A program made the position numbers and the translations under genes. DNA of 64,000 nucleotides from contig NZ_CP042288.1 in assembly GCF_022559625.1 (NCBI RefSeq), forward strand, positions 334,409 to 398,408, read 5' to 3'. The notes under the pieces are model-generated. The model worked only from the letters and a program-made list of their open reading frames with translations, did no database searches and was not told where the DNA came from. Shown here piece after piece: positions 1-8,185 of this stretch. How positions within the stretch are numbered: position 1 is the stretch's first letter; every line of letters begins with the position of its first letter. This DNA comes from Aquisalinus flavus (GTDB lineage: Bacteria; Pseudomonadota; Alphaproteobacteria; Caulobacterales; Parvularculaceae).

Positions 1-1
1 C

Positions 2-658
2 GCCTTGCGCCTTGTCGGCGGCGGGATCTTCCTGTCGATCCTCTGGACCGTGCTGTATCTCGTCGTGCCTGTGCCCGGCACGACCCAGATGGGCCTGCGC
101 GCCCTGCAGGGGCAGGAAGTGCGCCATGACTGGGTGCCGCTCGATGAAATCTCGCCGCATCTGGTGCGGGCGGTGATTGCCTCGGAAGATTCAAAATTCT
201 GCCACCATTTCGGGTTCGATATGGAGCAGATCAGGCTGGCCTGGCAGGATGTGCAGGCCGGGTCAGGCTGGCGCGGCGCGTCGACCATTTCGCAGCAGAC
301 GGCGAAAAACGCCTTTCTGTGGAATGGCCGCGACCCGGTGCGCAAGCTGGCGGAAGCGTATTTCACCGCGCTGGCGGAACTGATCTGGCCCAAGCGGCGG
401 GTGATGGAGGTCTATCTCAACGTCGCCGAATGGGGCGACGGGCTGTTCGGGGCGGAGGCCGCGGCGCAGGGGCGCTTTGGCAAGTCGGCGTCGGAATTGA
501 CGGCCTATGAGGCGTCACTGCTGGCCGCCGTGTTGCCGAGCCCGAACAAATGGTCGGCCAACCCGCCCGGGCCCTATGTGGCGCGCCAGTCCGGCACGAT
601 CCGGGCGCGCATGGCGGTGGTCAGGAATGAAGGCCTCGATGCCTGTGTACTGAATTGA
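2..658 (+). CDS. mtgA: Monofunctional peptidoglycan transglycosylase MtgA (5' end cut by window)
   Basis: This GT51 enzyme polymerises lipid II into glycan strands at the inner membrane. The visible part begins with a hydrophobic anchor (about residues 5-22). The GT51 signatures follow in order: the catalytic glutamate in ASEDSKFCHHFGFD (about residue 61), GASTISQQTAKN, KRRVMEVYLNVAEWGDGLFG, and a C-terminal LLAAVLPSPNKWS-like motif. No transpeptidase domain follows, so it is the monofunctional type (the E. coli enzyme is about 240 residues). The frame is open to the window edge, so the true start lies upstream and only a few residues are missing. It ends with TGA just before a small lipoprotein gene in the same direction. 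The family assignment is secure. Confidence 0.93.
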   Translation, partial: ALRLVGGGIFLSILWTVLYLVVPVPGTTQMGLRALQGQEVRHDWVPLDEISPHLVRAVIASEDSKFCHHFGFDMEQIRLAWQDVQAGSGWRGASTISQQTAKNAFLWNGRDPVRKLAEAYFTALAELIWPKRRVMEVYLNVAEWGDGLFGAEAAAQGRFGKSASELTAYEASLLAAVLPSPNKWSANPPGPYVARQSGTIRARMAVVRNEGLDACVLN

Positions 659-680
659 TCGATTGGAGAGAAGGAAGCTG

Positions 681-1067
681 ATGATGATGAGACTTACGAT
701 GATGGGTGGCGCGCTGGTGCTGGCGCTGTCGGCCTGCGTCACGCCGATGCAGGGCCAGGCCCCGGCGCCGGTCGATTTGCGCGGCCCGGCAAGGACTGCT
801 GCGCCATCCCAGGATGGCTGCGCGCAAGTGGTGCCGATCTTCGCCGAGACGACGCAGGACGGGATCTCAAAGGAAAACGCCTATCTGCGCACGAGGTTTC
901 CGGGCGCCCGCAAGACCGACCAGTACATGACCTATTGCGGGTCGACCCCGGTCGATGTCGTGACGCTGGTCACCGAAGACGGGTATACAGAGGAAGTCTG
1001 GTTCGACATTTCCTCCTTCTTCGGCAAGACCGGCAGCGGCGATCTCGACGACCGTCTGGACGGGTAG
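681..1067 (+). CDS. Small predicted lipoprotein of unknown function
   Basis: This 128-residue protein has a lipoprotein signal peptide: Met-Arg basic start, hydrophobic core, and lipobox LSAC with the lipidated cysteine at about residue 19. The mature part has two further cysteines (in DGCAQV and TYCGST) that could form a disulfide, and ends in an acidic DLDDRLDG tail. I chose the ATG at 681 because a purine-rich ribosome site (GGAGAGAAGG, 664-673) precedes it at good spacing; an in-frame TTG at 663 overlaps that site and is unlikely. It follows mtgA by 22 bases and may be co-transcribed. I do not recognise the family. Confidence 0.72.
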   Translation: MMMRLTMMGGALVLALSACVTPMQGQAPAPVDLRGPARTAAPSQDGCAQVVPIFAETTQDGISKENAYLRTRFPGARKTDQYMTYCGSTPVDVVTLVTEDGYTEEVWFDISSFFGKTGSGDLDDRLDG

Positions 1068-1159
1068 CGCGCCACAGCCGAGGCTTGCGCCCTTCTTCTT
1101 GACCATGGCGTCAGCGCGGCATAAGGCTTGTAGCCTGTATCGCCGCGCTGCCCGAAAGA

Positions 1160-1534
1160 ATGACCATGGCCAGGAATAAATATGATTGTCTGAAATGTCC
1201 CGCCTATTGCTGCTCTTATGCGCATATTCCGGTGACGGACAAAGACATCACCCGGCTGGCGAAACATTTCGATGTGTCGTGGGAAAAGGCGCGCAAGAAA
1301 TTCATCAAGAAGGGCGACAAGGAAAGCCCGCTCGTGCTGCGCCACCAGGACGACGAGCATTTCGACACGATCTGCCAGTTCCTCGATCTCGACACGCGCA
1401 ACTGCACGATCTATGAGGCGCGGCCTGAAATCTGCCGCACCTTCCCGACGCAGACCCGCTGCGGCTATTACGATTTCCTGATGTTCGAACGCGAAGTGCA
1501 GGACGACGACGAATGGATCGCCACCACCAGCTAG
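1160..1534 (+). CDS. YkgJ-family cysteine-cluster protein
   Basis: This 124-residue protein carries the metal-binding pattern of the YkgJ/UPF0153 zinc- or iron-chelating family: CLKCPAYCC near the N-terminus, then a cysteine in FLDLDTRNC, a cysteine in RPEICRTFP and one in TRCGYY. Family members are small cytosolic proteins whose biochemical role is not settled. The ATG at 1160 is followed by a second in-frame ATG at 1166; either could be used. The flavoprotein gene downstream starts only 10 bases after the stop, so the two are probably one transcript, but nothing in the sequence links their functions. Confidence 0.8.
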   Translation: MTMARNKYDCLKCPAYCCSYAHIPVTDKDITRLAKHFDVSWEKARKKFIKKGDKESPLVLRHQDDEHFDTICQFLDLDTRNCTIYEARPEICRTFPTQTRCGYYDFLMFEREVQDDDEWIATTS

Positions 1535-1544
1535 GCGCCCGCTG

Positions 1545-2660
1545 ATGGGCGAGCGCGTCGACTGCGTCGTCATCGGGGCGGGCGTCGTCGGCCTCGCCGT
1601 CGCCCGGGCGCTGGCGCTCTCGGGCCGCGAGGTGATGGTGCTGGAACAGCACGATGCCTTCGGCACCGAAACCTCCTCGCGCAATTCCGAAGTCATCCAT
1701 GCCGGCATCTATTATGAGCCGGGCAGCCTCAAGGCGCGGCTGTGCGTGCGCGGCAAGGCGATGCTCTATCCCTATCTCGCCGAGCGCGGCGTGCCGCACC
1801 TGAACTGCGGCAAGCTGATCGTGGCGACATCGCCCGCCGAAGTGCCGGGGCTGCAAAAGCTGATGGCGCGGGCAGAGGAGAACGGCGTCCGCGATTTGCG
1901 CCTGTTGAGCGCGGAAGAAGCGCAGGCGATGGAACCGGCGCTGTCTTGTGAGGCGGCGATCTGGTCGCCCTCGACCGGCGTCTTCGACAGCCACACCTAT
2001 ATGCTCAGCCTGCTCGGCGATATCGAGAATGCCGGCGGCATGGCGGTATTCAACGCGCCGGTTGTTGGTGGGCGTGTGCGGGAGGGCGGCGTCGAGATCG
2101 ATGTTGGCGGCGAGGCGGCGGTGACGCTCGATGCGGCGCTGGTCGTCAATTGCGCCGGGCTGCATGCGAGCAAGGTCGCGCGGATGATCGAGGGCTTTCC
2201 GGCGGACAAGGTGCCGGAGACGCGCTACGCCAAGGGGCGGTACTTCACCTATTCAGGCAAGGCGCCATTCGAGCGGCTGATCTATCCGATGCCGAGCGCC
2301 GACAGTCAGGGCACGCACTATACCCGCGATCTTGGCGGGCAGGGGCGGCTGGGGCCGGATGTGCTCTGGGGCGTGGAACTGGGCGATTACGATGTCGAGG
2401 CCGATGCCCGCGACCGGTTCTGGCAGGACGCGGTGAAGTTCTGGCCGGGGCTCGAGAAAGACAAGCTGCACGCGTCTTACGCGGGGATCAGGCCGAAGAT
2501 CACGTCGCCGGGCGTCTGGGCGGATTATCGCATCGACGGGCCGCAGGTCCATGGCGTGCCGGGGATGATCCAGCTGTTCGGCATCGAGTCGCCGGGCCTG
2601 ACGGCGAGCATGGCGATCGGGTCCTTCGTGGCCTCGCTGGCGCGAGGCTCCTCAGGATGA
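1545..2660 (+). CDS. FAD-dependent oxidoreductase, L-2-hydroxyglutarate oxidase-like (DAO superfamily)
   Basis: This 371-residue flavoprotein opens with a dinucleotide-binding motif, VIGAGVVGLAVARAL, and the ETSSRNSEVIHAGIYY segment typical of the L-2-hydroxyglutarate dehydrogenase/oxidase branch of the D-amino-acid oxidase superfamily. The conserved GPDV-like and YAGIRPKI segments are also present near the C-terminus (PGLTASMAIG ending). The expected reaction is oxidation of a 2-hydroxy acid to the 2-oxo acid with FAD; the exact substrate cannot be read from sequence. The last codons (RGSSG, stop) run into an intergenic palindrome (CCTCAGGATGAGG, 2649-2661), which suggests a repeat has inserted at the 3' end and redefined the C-terminus. 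Confidence 0.85.
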   Translation: MGERVDCVVIGAGVVGLAVARALALSGREVMVLEQHDAFGTETSSRNSEVIHAGIYYEPGSLKARLCVRGKAMLYPYLAERGVPHLNCGKLIVATSPAEVPGLQKLMARAEENGVRDLRLLSAEEAQAMEPALSCEAAIWSPSTGVFDSHTYMLSLLGDIENAGGMAVFNAPVVGGRVREGGVEIDVGGEAAVTLDAALVVNCAGLHASKVARMIEGFPADKVPETRYAKGRYFTYSGKAPFERLIYPMPSADSQGTHYTRDLGGQGRLGPDVLWGVELGDYDVEADARDRFWQDAVKFWPGLEKDKLHASYAGIRPKITSPGVWADYRIDGPQVHGVPGMIQLFGIESPGLTASMAIGSFVASLARGSSG

Positions 2661-2720
2661 GGGCTGAGAGACCGGCCTCACCCTGAGGTGGCTGCGCAGC
2701 AGCCCACGGAGGGCGAGGCA
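2649..2720. repeat. REP-like intergenic palindrome overlapping the 3' end of the flavoprotein gene
   Basis: CCTCAGGATGAGG (2649-2661) is followed by CCTCACCCTGAGG (2675-2687) and GGCTGCGCAGCAGCC. This is the style of short palindromic repeat common between genes in alphaproteobacteria. The same core recurs at 2888-2928. The element supplies the stop codon of the upstream gene. Confidence 0.6.
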
Positions 2721-2733
2721 GTCCGGGGCGTGT

Positions 2734-2810
2734 ATTTCAGGGAAGGAAAGCTGTCAAGGACACTGCGTGCCCGCAGGGTTTCATCCTTGACAGCTTTCCT
2801 TCCCTGAAAT
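2734..2810. repeat. 27-bp perfect inverted repeat with a 23-nt loop
   Basis: The arm at 2734-2760 (starting ATTTCAGGGAAGG) is the exact reverse complement of 2784-2810. The 23-nt loop (2761-2783) contains its own 5-bp stem, CTGCG/CGCAG (2763-2767 with 2772-2776). There is no T-run, so it does not look like an ordinary intrinsic terminator, although it lies between two convergent genes. The arms are too long and too perfect to be chance. Confidence 0.85.
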
Positions 2811-2821
2811 CAGAATACCAC

Positions 2822-2859
2822 CAAGGTCTGTAAGGACAGGTCTGTCCTTACAGACCTTG
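2822..2859. repeat. 18-bp near-loopless perfect inverted repeat
   Basis: Bases 2822-2839 (CAAGGTCTGTAAGGACAG) are the reverse complement of 2842-2859, leaving only two bases at the centre. It sits 11 bases after the 27-bp repeat. It could form a cruciform or a very stable hairpin in either transcript, and could serve as a convergent-gene terminator structure or be a mobile palindrome. Confidence 0.8.
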
Positions 2860-2887
2860 CTTGCCAATTTGCAGAATATTCAGCCTG

Positions 2888-2928
2888 CCTCGTCCTTCGA
2901 GGCCGCTTCGCGGCACCTCAGGATGAGG
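2888..2928. repeat. REP-like palindrome
   Basis: CCTCGTCCTTCGAGG, an inner hairpin GCCGC-TTC-GCGGC (2902-2914), and CCTCAGGATGAGG together form a nested palindrome. It is a second copy of the element at 2649. It lies just downstream of the convergent ABC transporter gene. Confidence 0.65.
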
Positions 2929-2967
2929 CGCCTCATTGTGAGGTGCCCGGCAACGCCGGGCCACGAA

Positions 2968-4800
2968 CTACTCCGCCGCCTGCCGGTCTTCCTGCTGTCT
3001 CTGCCATAGTTCCGCATAATCGCCGCCCTTGGTCAGAAGCTCCGCATGGGTCCCTTGTTCGATGATCTTTCCGTCATCCATCACAAGAATGCGGTCGGCG
3101 TCGATGATCGTCGACAGGCGGTGGGCGATGACGAGGGTGGTGCGGCTCTCCGCGACATTGCGCAGGGCGGTCTGGATGCCTTGCTCGGTCACGCTGTCGA
3201 GCGCCGAGGTCGCCTCGTCGAGGATCAGGATCGGCGGGTTTTTCAAGATGGTGCGGGCGATGGCGACGCGCTGTTTCTCGCCGCCTGACAGTTTCAGCCC
3301 GCGCTCGCCGACGACCGTGTCGTAGCCTTTGGGCAGCCCGGCGACGAAGTCGTGGATCTGCGCCATCTGCGCGGCCTGTTCGATTTGCGTCTGCGTCGCG
3401 CCGGGCCTGGCATAGGCAATGTTGTAGCCGATCGTCTCGTTGAACAGCACCGTGTCCTGCGGCACCATGCCGATGGCGGCGCGCAGACTGTCCTGCGTCA
3501 CCTCGCGGATATCCTGCCCGTCGATTGTCACGCTGCCCTCGTCGATATCGTAGAAGCGATAGAGGATGCGGCTGATGGTCGACTTGCCGGCGCCGGAATG
3601 GCCGACGATGGCGATCTTCTCGCCCGGCTGCGCAGCGAAGGAGACGCCTTTCAGGATCGGGCGGTCTTCCTCATAACGGAAATGGACATTGTCGAAGACG
3701 ATGGCTGCCCCGTCGACGGCCAGCGGGCGGGCATCGGGCCTGTCCTCGACCTCGGGCTCGACCTTCTGCAGACTGAACATCTTCTCCATGTCGATCATCG
3801 ACTGCTTGATCTCGCGATAGGCGAAACCGAGAATGTTCAGCGGCTGGTAGAGCTGCATCATGATCAGCGAGATGCCGGTGATGACACCGACCTCCATCTC
3901 GCCCGCCGCGATGGCGCGGGTGGCGAGGATCAGGATGGCGACAATACCGGCATTGAAGATCAGCGACTGGCCGATATTGACGATGGCGAGCGAGTTGTTG
4001 GAGCGGATCGCCGCTTCCTGGTACTTCGCCATGGCATCATTATAGCGGTCCGCCTCCCAGCGCTCATTGTTGAAATATTTCACCGTCTCGTAGTTGAGCA
4101 GGGAGTCGACCGCGCGGGTGTTCGCCTCCGTGTCTTGCTGGTTCATCTCGCGGCGGAATTTCAGCCGCCATTCGGTCGAGGCGACGGTGAACCAGACATA
4201 GACGATCACCGTCACCGCCGCGATCACGGCATAGACCGGGTCATAGCGGATCGAGAACAAGACCGCGATGATGCCGAGCTGGATGAAGGTCGGGATGATG
4301 TTGAACAGGAGGAAGCGGAACAGGAAGTCGATGGAGCGGATGCCGCGCTCGATGATCCTCGACAGCCCGCCGGTGCGCCGCTCCAGGTGGAAGCGCAGCG
4401 ACAGCGCGTGCAGATGGCGGAAGACGTCTATCGCGACCTCGCGCTGGGCGTTCTGGCCGACCCGGGCGAACAGGAATTCGCGCAGCTGCGGCACGGCAAC
4501 GCTGAGCAATCGGAAGATGCCATAGCCGACGACAAGGGACGTGATGGTGGCAACGGCGATCACCGCCGGGTTCGACTGGTCGAGACCGTTGACGACTTCC
4601 TCGAGCAGGATCGGCGCGCCGAGAGACACGACCTGGCCGAGCAGGATGACGATGAAGGCGGCGATGACCCTCAGCTTGTAGCTCGGCTTGTCCTTCGGCC
4701 ACAGATGCGGCAGCAGCGCCCGCACCGACGCAAGCTGCTCCTTGAGCGAGCTCGCCTCGCCGTCATGCAGGCCATATTGTCGATGCGATCCCCTTGGCAT
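2968..4800 (-). CDS. Atm1-type ABC exporter (fused membrane and ATPase domains)
   Basis: This 610-residue half-transporter has six predicted membrane helices (about residues 40-320) and a C-terminal nucleotide-binding domain: Walker A GHSGAGKST (400-408), signature LSGGE (504-508), Walker B ILILDE (524-529) and the H-loop in IAHRLST. The stretch NYETVKYFNNE (237-247) is a hallmark of the Atm1/ABCB7 branch. Bacterial members such as the Novosphingobium protein export glutathione conjugates and help with heavy-metal tolerance. It works as a homodimer in the inner membrane. It stands alone, convergent with the flavoprotein gene across a palindrome-rich gap and divergent from the aldehyde dehydrogenase. 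Family certain, substrate inferred. Confidence 0.9.
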   Translation of the reverse strand: MPRGSHRQYGLHDGEASSLKEQLASVRALLPHLWPKDKPSYKLRVIAAFIVILLGQVVSLGAPILLEEVVNGLDQSNPAVIAVATITSLVVGYGIFRLLSVAVPQLREFLFARVGQNAQREVAIDVFRHLHALSLRFHLERRTGGLSRIIERGIRSIDFLFRFLLFNIIPTFIQLGIIAVLFSIRYDPVYAVIAAVTVIVYVWFTVASTEWRLKFRREMNQQDTEANTRAVDSLLNYETVKYFNNERWEADRYNDAMAKYQEAAIRSNNSLAIVNIGQSLIFNAGIVAILILATRAIAAGEMEVGVITGISLIMMQLYQPLNILGFAYREIKQSMIDMEKMFSLQKVEPEVEDRPDARPLAVDGAAIVFDNVHFRYEEDRPILKGVSFAAQPGEKIAIVGHSGAGKSTISRILYRFYDIDEGSVTIDGQDIREVTQDSLRAAIGMVPQDTVLFNETIGYNIAYARPGATQTQIEQAAQMAQIHDFVAGLPKGYDTVVGERGLKLSGGEKQRVAIARTILKNPPILILDEATSALDSVTEQGIQTALRNVAESRTTLVIAHRLSTIIDADRILVMDDGKIIEQGTHAELLTKGGDYAELWQRQQEDRQAAE

Positions 4801-4947
4801 GGGTGTGAGGTAGGGCTTGGCGGGCCAAAAGGGAAGGGGTGCGGTGCACCCGGCACCGCGTTCATTGACGACAGGTCACGCGCCCGTGACGGAACGGCTG
4901 GCTCTCCCTCGCATTGGGCCTGCAACCGATATTTCAGGAGACCCTAA

Positions 4948-6324
4948 ATGACCGACAAACTCACCACGATCAATCCGGCGACGGAAGAGACCCTCAACAC
5001 CTATGACCGCATGTCCGACAAGGAGGCCTTCGCCGCCGTCGAGCGCTGTCACGAGGCGTTCCTGCAATGGCGCCATCGCAGCCTCGAGGATCGCGCGGCG
5101 ATCATCCGCAATATCGGCAAGGAATTGCGCGCCGGCGCTGAGGAGTTCGCGCAGCTGATGACCAGCGAGACCGGCAAGCTGATCGGCGACGGCGCGGCGG
5201 AAGTCGAGCTGTGCGCCGCGATCTGCGACTATACCGCCGCTACAGGCGTCAAGGCGCTGGCCGATGAGGAGCGCGAGGTCGACGGCGCCAGGGCTGGCAT
5301 CGTCACCTACAGCCCGATCGGCGTCGTCTATGGCATCCAGCCGTGGAACTTCCCGGCCTATCAGGCGGTGCGCTATTCCATCGCCAGCCTGATGGCGGGC
5401 AATGGCATCCTGCTCAAACATGCCGAGGCCTGCACCGGCAGCGGCCTGTTCCTGAAGGAACTGTATGAGCGCGCCGGCCTGCCGGAAGGCCTGTTCACCG
5501 TGCTGCTGATCGACCACGACCAGTCGGACAGGATCATCGAGAACGATCTCGTGCGCGGCGTCACCCTGACCGGCAGCGAAGGCGCCGGCAGGCATGTCGG
5601 CGAGGTGGCCGGCAGGGCGCTGAAGAAGACGGTGCTCGAACTCGGCTCCAACGATGCCTACCTGGTGCTCGAAGATGCCGATCTCGATATCGCGGTCGAG
5701 CATTGCGTGAAGGGCCGCATCTTCAACAATGGCGAGACCTGCGTGAATGCCAAGCGGTTCATCGTCACCGACAAGGTCTATGACGCCTTCGTCGAGCGCT
5801 TCGTCGACCAGATGGCGGCGATCAAAATGGGCGATCCGATGGATGACGATACCGATCTCGGCCCGATGGCGCGGGAAGATTTGCGCGACACGCTGGCTGA
5901 CCAGGTCGAGAAAAGCGTGAAGAACGGCGCGCGCATCCGCTGCGGCGGCGAGGTCCCGGACCGCAAGGGCTTCTATTATCCGTCCACGGTGCTCGACAAT
6001 GTCGAGCCCGGCCAGCCGGCCTATGATGACGAGCTGTTCGGACCGGTCGCTTCCGTCATCCGCGCGAAAGACGACGAGGATGCCATGCGCATCGCCAATG
6101 ACAGCCGCTATGGCTTGGGCGGCGGTATCTTCTCGAAGGACGAGGACAAGGCGATCACGCTCGCGCGCGACCATTTCGATACCGGCATGATCTTCATCAA
6201 CGGATTCAGCATCGCGACGCCGACCATGCCCTTCGGCGGCGTCAAGAATTCCGGCTACGGCCGCGAGCATGGCGGGTTCGGCATGAAGGAATTCGTCAAT
6301 GCCAAGGCCATCACGGTCTTCTGA
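4948..6324 (+). CDS. NAD(P)-dependent aldehyde dehydrogenase, succinate-semialdehyde type
   Basis: This 458-residue ALDH has the catalytic glutamate in LELGSNDAYLV (E231) and the nucleophile cysteine in FNNGETCVNAKRF (C265), plus the substrate/cofactor segment GVVYGIQPWNFP (125-136). Its length and motifs such as NGETCVNAKRFIV, PFGGVKNSGYGRE and the short C-terminus resemble the YneI/Sad group of succinate-semialdehyde dehydrogenases, so oxidation of succinate semialdehyde to succinate is the best guess. The ATG at 4948 has a ribosome site (CAGGAG) about ten bases upstream. It is monocistronic: a strong terminator follows at 6357-6385. Confidence 0.88.
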   Translation: MTDKLTTINPATEETLNTYDRMSDKEAFAAVERCHEAFLQWRHRSLEDRAAIIRNIGKELRAGAEEFAQLMTSETGKLIGDGAAEVELCAAICDYTAATGVKALADEEREVDGARAGIVTYSPIGVVYGIQPWNFPAYQAVRYSIASLMAGNGILLKHAEACTGSGLFLKELYERAGLPEGLFTVLLIDHDQSDRIIENDLVRGVTLTGSEGAGRHVGEVAGRALKKTVLELGSNDAYLVLEDADLDIAVEHCVKGRIFNNGETCVNAKRFIVTDKVYDAFVERFVDQMAAIKMGDPMDDDTDLGPMAREDLRDTLADQVEKSVKNGARIRCGGEVPDRKGFYYPSTVLDNVEPGQPAYDDELFGPVASVIRAKDDEDAMRIANDSRYGLGGGIFSKDEDKAITLARDHFDTGMIFINGFSIATPTMPFGGVKNSGYGREHGGFGMKEFVNAKAITVF

Positions 6325-6356
6325 GGCGGTTTTCGCCGCCATTGACGACGTCACGA

Positions 6357-6385
6357 AAAAGCCCCGCATGACCTGCGGGGCTTTT
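6357..6385. terminator. Bidirectional intrinsic terminator
   Basis: An 11-bp perfect stem, AAAAGCCCCGC (6357-6367) with GCGGGGCTTTT (6375-6385), encloses a 7-nt loop. A-run and T-run flank it on both sides. It ends the aldehyde dehydrogenase transcript and can also serve the convergent PRC-barrel gene. Confidence 0.92.
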
Positions 6386-6425
6386 GTCTTGCGGCATGGT
6401 TGTTGCGCGCCGTCGGGCCGCCCGC

Positions 6426-6854
6426 CTATCGCGGTGCGGCCAATTGCATGTCGTCGGTATAGCTGAAGGTCGGGAAGTCCTTGATGTCGGTTTTACGCAG
6501 ATGGGTCAGCTGCAACGAGATCCCCAGGGACCTCTCCTCGACCTTTTGCAGCCTCGAATCATAGATCGCGACCAGGCGGTGGCCGCGCAGGAAAGCCTTG
6601 TCCAGCTTGATGACGACGAAGGGTCCGTCCGCGCGTCCCAGAACGACATTGTCGACAATGCCGACCTTCACGCCCTTGATGTCGATCACCGGCAGGCCAA
6701 TCAGCGCAGCTTCGCGGCTGACAGAGACGTCGGCGGGGGAGGTGATCTGCGCCAGTGTCTCGCCGGACGTCTGGGCGAGGGACAGGGCGAGCGGGCTGGC
6801 GGCTGTTGCGCTCGCGAGCGCGGCGAAAAGGATATTTCTTGCGATCTTGTGCAT
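6426..6854 (-). CDS. Secreted PRC-barrel-like domain protein
   Basis: This 142-residue protein begins MHKIARNILF with a clear signal peptide ending near ALSLAQT. The mature domain has the PRC-barrel pattern: LIGLPVIDIKGVKVGIVDNVVL, then alternating hydrophobic strands (PFVVIKLD, HRLVAIYD) and a final IKDFPTFSY. PRC barrels are small binding modules; periplasmic ones in alphaproteobacteria have no settled role. I chose the ATG at 6854 because the longer open frame upstream codes for proline/arginine-rich sequence with no domain. The convergent neighbour is the aldehyde dehydrogenase. Confidence 0.75.
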   Translation of the reverse strand: MHKIARNILFAALASATAASPLALSLAQTSGETLAQITSPADVSVSREAALIGLPVIDIKGVKVGIVDNVVLGRADGPFVVIKLDKAFLRGHRLVAIYDSRLQKVEERSLGISLQLTHLRKTDIKDFPTFSYTDDMQLAAPR

Positions 6855-7080
6855 TGGCGATTGTCTTGGCGCGTGGCGCCAATCTCCCTTGAAAAAATTG
6901 CGGGGCATCGCGACAGCTGGCGGGGATATGGAGCCCTTGTGGCCGGGGTGATGGCGCCGTGTGGCGCGCCCGCGATCGGGGCCGCGACTCTGACGCTCCT
7001 TAAACATCAGTATGGGAACCGACATATGCAAGGGGCACAGACAGCCCTTATGCGAATATTTCCGGCGATGGCCCGCTGGC

Positions 7081-7689
7081 TCACCGTCTCGGCTTGGGCA
7101 GGGACAGGGGGAAGATGATGGCGCAGCCGCGCAAGGCAAAGGCGCTGACGATGCAGGCGATGAGGCAGATGCGGTCGTTGAAACCGGTGAAATACAGCGC
7201 CGCGAAAACGGTCGAGCCGAGCAGCGCGGCGGTCGCGTAGATATCCTCCTTCATCAGCAGGTTCTCGCGGCCGGCCACGATATCGCGGACAATCCCGCCA
7301 ACCGTCGCCGTCATCACGCCCATGACGATGACGATGGCAAAGGAATGGCCGAGCTCGGCTGCCTTGGCGGCCCCCGTCGCGGCGAACACCGCAAGGCCCA
7401 CGGCATCAGCCCAGCGCAGGGGTTTGAAGTCCTCGATCGACTTGTGCAGGAAAAACGCGGTGATGCCACCGAGGCCAGCGAGCAGGAGGGACAGGTTGTC
7501 CTCGAGCCAGAAGACCGGCACGTCGAGGATAAGATCGCGCAGCGTCCCGCCACCGACGGCAGGCAGGAAGGAGAGCACGATCACGCCGAACAGGTCCATG
7601 TCCCGGCGCACCGCCGCAATGCCGCCCGACAGGGCAAACACGAAAACCCCGATGCGGTCGGCAATTTCAAGGAAAAGGTCGAAGGGCAT
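7081..7689 (-). CDS. TRIC-family (UPF0126/YicG-like) membrane channel protein
   Basis: This 202-residue protein has about seven hydrophobic helices arranged as two related halves. Each half carries the family glycine motif: GGGTLRDLILDVPVFW in the first and GGIVRDIVAGRENLL in the second. Prokaryotic TRIC homologues form trimeric potassium/monovalent-cation channels in the inner membrane. The ATG at 7689 has a strong ribosome site (GGGAGGA) just upstream, so the longer in-frame extension is rejected. It is transcribed toward the PRC-barrel gene, with 226 bases between them in which I see no gene. Confidence 0.85.
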   Translation of the reverse strand: MPFDLFLEIADRIGVFVFALSGGIAAVRRDMDLFGVIVLSFLPAVGGGTLRDLILDVPVFWLEDNLSLLLAGLGGITAFFLHKSIEDFKPLRWADAVGLAVFAATGAAKAAELGHSFAIVIVMGVMTATVGGIVRDIVAGRENLLMKEDIYATAALLGSTVFAALYFTGFNDRICLIACIVSAFALRGCAIIFPLSLPKPRR

Positions 7690-7830
7690 GGGCGGATCCT
7701 CCCGCAGTTTTGCAGGACGGTAGCGGGATTCCCGAGACAAGAATAACTCAGCACAGGCTGCGCCCGTCGTCGCTTCGCTGCGGCGCGGCCGCCTTCGCGC
7801 CTTCGCGCTTGAAAGATCGGTGTGGGGGCT

Positions 7831-7858
7831 GGCCTGCCGAGCCGTAGCCCGAAGGGCC
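7831..7858. repeat. Dispersed palindromic element near tRNA-Met
   Basis: GCCGTAGCCCGAAGGGC (7841-7857) resembles GCCGTAGCTCGAAGAGC at 37103-37119 and the GCCGAAGCTTTAG copy at 36996. These look like members of one short dispersed repeat family. Confidence 0.4.
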
Positions 7859-7878
7859 CACTTGCGATTGCGGAAGGC

Positions 7879-7955
7879 TGGTAGTGGAGGGCGGGCTTGA
7901 ACCGCCGACCTCAGGGTTATGAATCCTGCGCTCTCACCAACTGAGCTACTCCACC
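7879..7955 (-). tRNA. tRNA-Met (CAU), elongator type
   Basis: The minus strand folds as a full cloverleaf. The acceptor arm GGTGGAG pairs with CTCCACT (G1.U72 wobble), followed by discriminator A and an encoded CCA. Position 8 onward reads TAGCTCAG with D-stem GCTC/GAGC. The anticodon loop is ATTCATAA with anticodon CAT, and the T-arm is GGCGG-TTCAAGC-CCGCC. It lacks the C1-A72 mismatch and GGG/CCC anticodon stem of initiator tRNA, so it is elongator Met; an ile2 tRNA with modified CAU cannot be formally excluded from anticodon alone. Confidence 0.93.
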
Positions 7956-8185
7956 CCAAAGGGCCCGGGCCTGTACAGGCCGATCCGGCGCTGCCGGACA
8001 GAGCGACGGTATAAAGGCGATCCCGTCGGCTTTGTCAACTGAGGATTGGCGCATAGCCGTTCTGCGGCTTGCACGGTGGCGGCGCGGCGTTCTGTCGCCT
8101 AAATAGGATAATGTAAATGGCCGTTAATCGCCTGCTTACGGGCAGCATGTATGGTCGGGCACGCAGAGCAATTCCGGGCGGGACG

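Noticed and set aside
3352-6369. Long open frames antisense to the ABC exporter and the aldehyde dehydrogenase
   Set aside because: Both annotated genes have intact catalytic motifs and start signals. The antisense frames do not.
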